Assembly (NCBI GenBank): GCA_900548935.1 | Contig: URMR01000014.1 | Coordinates: 1-22,372 of the forward strand | DNA from: an uncultured Collinsella sp. | Lineage (GTDB): Bacteria; Actinomycetota; Coriobacteriia; Coriobacteriales; Coriobacteriaceae | Length of the DNA: 22,372 nucleotides | Direction: 5' to 3' | Part shown: one piece after another, positions 20,046 to 22,372 of the stretch | Layout: each line of letters begins with the position of its first letter | How positions within the stretch are numbered: position 1 is the stretch's first letter | Translations under genes and position numbers: made by a program | The notes under the pieces: generated by a model | The model's input: the letters and a program-made list of their open reading frames with translations, nothing else | Databases searched by the model: none | What the model was told of the DNA's origin: nothing

Positions 20046-21446
20046 GTGTGCGCGATAATTCATTTTGGAACTGACGGTTGGCGCGCTCGCGTCGATGAGG
20101 ACTTCACTGCCGATAACGTTGCCCGTATCGCCGATGCCGTCGGCGAGTTGTGGCAAAAGACCAATCCGGGCAAAACGGTATATGTAGGATTTGACACTCG
20201 ACCGCAAGCGCGCGAGTTTGCCGAGCTCGCGGCGGGTGTGATTGCCGCCCACGGGCTCGATGCCGCGCTCGTGCCTCGGCCGGTGCCGACTCCCGCTCTT
20301 ACGTGGGCGGCCGCGTATGACGGCGAGGCTTGCGGCGCGCTTATGGTGACGGGCTCACATCATCCGCAGGGCTATCTATGCCTCAAGCTGCGGATGGGTG
20401 ATGGCTCGACGGCCAATCAGGATGTCATCGAAGAGCTCGAGGAGACGATGGCCGCCGAGCCGCTGGGGCTCGAGGGGCAATACCGCACGGCAGATATCAT
20501 TCCCGACTATATGCGAGCGGTGACATCGTTTGTCGACGCGGATGCCATTCGCGCCGCGCATATGCGTGTGGTGGTCGACCCCATGGGCGGAGCTGCTCAG
20601 GGATATCTTGCCGACTTGCTTCGAGAGCTTGGCGTCGAAGTCCACGAGATTCACGCCGGCGAGACGACCGATAGGGGAGATATCTGCCCCGACCCGGTCG
20701 AGCCGTGGGTGGATGCTTGTGAGCGCGCAGTTGTCGAGGACGGGGCGTGCGCCGGCCTGGTGACTGATGGCGACGCTGATCGTATCGGCGCGGTTGATGA
20801 GCGCGGCAGATATATACATCCACATCAGATCATGGCGCTCGTTTTGGGCGACTTGGTCCAGTATCGCGATCTGAAGGGACGCGTCGTCGTCAACCTTTCA
20901 TGCTCCACGCTTGTGCGTCGCATTGCCGAGGCGCTCGGCTGCCGCGTGGTCATCAAGCCCGTCGGTTTTAAATATATAGCCGCCGAGATGAAGAAGGGTG
21001 GCGTTCTCGTGGGCGGCGAAGAGGCCGGTGGTATCGGTATCGCCGCGCACATGCCTGAGCGCGACGGCATCCTTGCCTGCCTGATTTTGTGCGAGCTCAT
21101 GGCCAAGACCGGCGCGCCCTTGGGCGTGCTTATCGATCAGCTCGAGGCGAGCTTTGGCAAGACGAGCTACGGACGTCGAGATTTGCGTCTTGAGGCCGAG
21201 GATGCCGAATCGCTGCGCACGCTGCTTCCCGGAGTGAATCCCAAGTCGATATGCGGCAAGGTACCGCAGAGCGTAAGCCATATGGATGGCTTGCGTCTGG
21301 CATTTGAAGATGACACCTGGCTGCTGATCCGTCCCAGCGGGACCGAACCGGTGGTGCGCGTGTACGCCGAGGGCTTTTCGGTGGAGGAGCGCGATGAGCT
21401 GCTGGATGCCGGCTGCGCTTTGGCCAGGGGTGCATATCGGCTCTAG
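20046..21446 (+). CDS. Phosphoglucomutase/phosphomannomutase-family phosphohexomutase
   Basis: Enzymes of this family interconvert hexose 1- and 6-phosphates via a phosphoserine. The 466-residue protein has all four domains: FGTDGWRA near the N-terminus, the active-site serine in TGSHHP (Ser104; the family norm is TASHNP), the Mg-binding DGDADRIG (241-248), the sugar-specificity loop GGEEAGG, and the phosphate-binding RPSGTEPVVRVY. Whether glucose, mannose or glucosamine phosphate is the substrate is not clear; the EEAGG loop fits glucose/mannose enzymes rather than GlmM. Start GTG 20046 is inferred, since GAGGTG (20033-20038) is 7 nt upstream and similarity starts directly after it; the frame is open back to 19962 but without similarity. 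No terminator with a T-tract follows. Confidence 0.9.
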   Translation: MCAIIHFGTDGWRARVDEDFTADNVARIADAVGELWQKTNPGKTVYVGFDTRPQAREFAELAAGVIAAHGLDAALVPRPVPTPALTWAAAYDGEACGALMVTGSHHPQGYLCLKLRMGDGSTANQDVIEELEETMAAEPLGLEGQYRTADIIPDYMRAVTSFVDADAIRAAHMRVVVDPMGGAAQGYLADLLRELGVEVHEIHAGETTDRGDICPDPVEPWVDACERAVVEDGACAGLVTDGDADRIGAVDERGRYIHPHQIMALVLGDLVQYRDLKGRVVVNLSCSTLVRRIAEALGCRVVIKPVGFKYIAAEMKKGGVLVGGEEAGGIGIAAHMPERDGILACLILCELMAKTGAPLGVLIDQLEASFGKTSYGRRDLRLEAEDAESLRTLLPGVNPKSICGKVPQSVSHMDGLRLAFEDDTWLLIRPSGTEPVVRVYAEGFSVEERDELLDAGCALARGAYRL

Positions 21447-21852
21447 CCAAGGGGCCTCTCTATATAAAGATGTGCTCGGCGAGCGGTAGCAAACGACTGG
21501 CAAACGTCAGTCAGAGGCATAGTTGTGTAGGAAATGTGTGCGCCCAGATTCCCGCCCCCGGGGCCCCTCCGGTCTGGCAATATATCTCCTTGCCGCGCGG
21601 CCCGGTCGGACCGGGAACCAGCGCAGGCGTGCACCTTGAGAACCGGATACTGCGAGGATGGACACACCAGATGTGTCGCATCCGGGCAGACATCGAACCA
21701 TTTGAAATGGTCTAACTTGGATTTGTTTTTCGCAAGGCCGCCGAGAGGCGGCCCCGAGAAATTCCTTTTCCTATACTAAAACCATATGAATCGAACGGAA
21801 CCGATCAGCGTAACAGTTGTGAGGACCGGACGGGCTCGAGGCCCATTTATTT
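21447..21852 (+). other. Hairpin-rich leader between the phosphohexomutase and 16S rRNA
   Basis: No protein gene is supported in these 406 nt. Inverted repeats seen: GACTG (21495-21499) with CAGTC (21508-21512); GGCAA (21576-21580) with TTGCC (21590-21594); a CCCGGTC-G-GACCGGG palindrome (21601-21615); CCGGAT (21643-21648) with ATCCGG (21680-21685) enclosing GACACA (21661-21666) with TGTGTC (21672-21677); CCATTT-G-AAATGG (21698-21710); and GGCCGCC-GAGA-GGCGGCC (21736-21753), which has a GNRA tetraloop. This fits an rRNA leader with processing structures. A -10-like TATACT lies at 21772-21777, but no -35 partner was found, so the rrn promoter is not located. Confidence 0.5.
21633..21648 (+). 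promoter_or_regulatory. boxA-like antitermination sequence in the rRNA leader
   Basis: The stretch reads ACCTTGAGAACCGGAT, much like the TTTGAGAACTCAATA element found in actinobacterial rRNA leaders and spacers, where NusB/NusE bind boxA to prevent early termination. A hairpin follows directly (from 21643). The match is by memory of the motif, not by search. If correct, rRNA transcription starts upstream of it. Confidence 0.4.

Positions 21853-22372
<520 letters not shown>

Noticed and set aside
21772..21777. TATACT as the rRNA promoter -10
   Set aside because: No -35 at any acceptable spacing and it lies downstream of the boxA-like motif; not listed as a promoter.
21470..21779. Short frames of 60-81 codons before 16S rRNA
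   Set aside because: Overlapping frames on both strands, no ribosome binding sites; the region is better explained as an rRNA leader.

Overview
The window looks like chromosomal DNA of a high-GC actinobacterium of the class Coriobacteriia, most likely Collinsella or a close relative. The evidence is the 16S rRNA start at the right edge (a 5' end reading GAGTTCGATC, a short V3 loop, many GC-rich helices), strong G/C bias at third codon positions, and the gene order. The genus call rests on recognising the 16S sequence by eye, not on a search. Almost everything is on the + strand; only peptidase T is on the - strand.

Layout: (1) 1-285, a leader with a pair of inverted REP-like units. (2) prfA (release factor 1), followed 3 nt after its stop by a 147-bp multi-hairpin repeat, a further REP-like unit and about 320 bp of unexplained sequence. 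(3) prmC, which methylates release factors and here carries an unusually long Ala/Glu-rich insert. (4) A HicA/HicB toxin-antitoxin pair with its own palindrome-covered promoter, lying between prmC and tsaC. (5) tsaC/sua5-type, a glycerol kinase-like gene, and upp. (6) A complete F-type ATP synthase operon, atpI-B-E-F-H-A-G-D-C, with a recognisable promoter. (7) An intrinsic terminator, then murA and a LytR-CpsA-Psr (LCP) cell-wall ligase gene. (8) A second copy of the 147-bp repeat 1 nt after the LCP stop, and a bidirectional terminator. (9) pepT (-) divergent from a DtxR/MntR-type metal regulator, with a perfect 20-bp palindrome between them; the regulator is followed by a homocysteine S-methyltransferase-family gene. 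(10) A phosphohexomutase, a hairpin-rich rRNA leader, and the first ~520 nt of 16S rRNA.

Functionally this is mostly housekeeping: translation termination (PrfA and its modifying enzyme PrmC), tRNA t6A modification (TsaC), pyrimidine salvage (Upp), ATP synthesis, and cell-envelope building (MurA, LCP, possibly the phosphohexomutase). The accessory elements are the HicAB module and the repeats.

The most interesting signal is the 147-bp repeat at 1357-1503 and 16940-17086. The copies align without gaps, and 10 of their 14 differences form five compensatory base-pair changes spread over three separate stems, including an intrinsic terminator stem. That argues for a conserved RNA or cruciform structure rather than a simple duplicated sequence. 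Other points worth a second look are the PrmC insert, the HicAB operator, the pepT/regulator operator, a metal-site mix in the regulator, and a glycerol kinase-like protein with altered nucleotide-loop residues.
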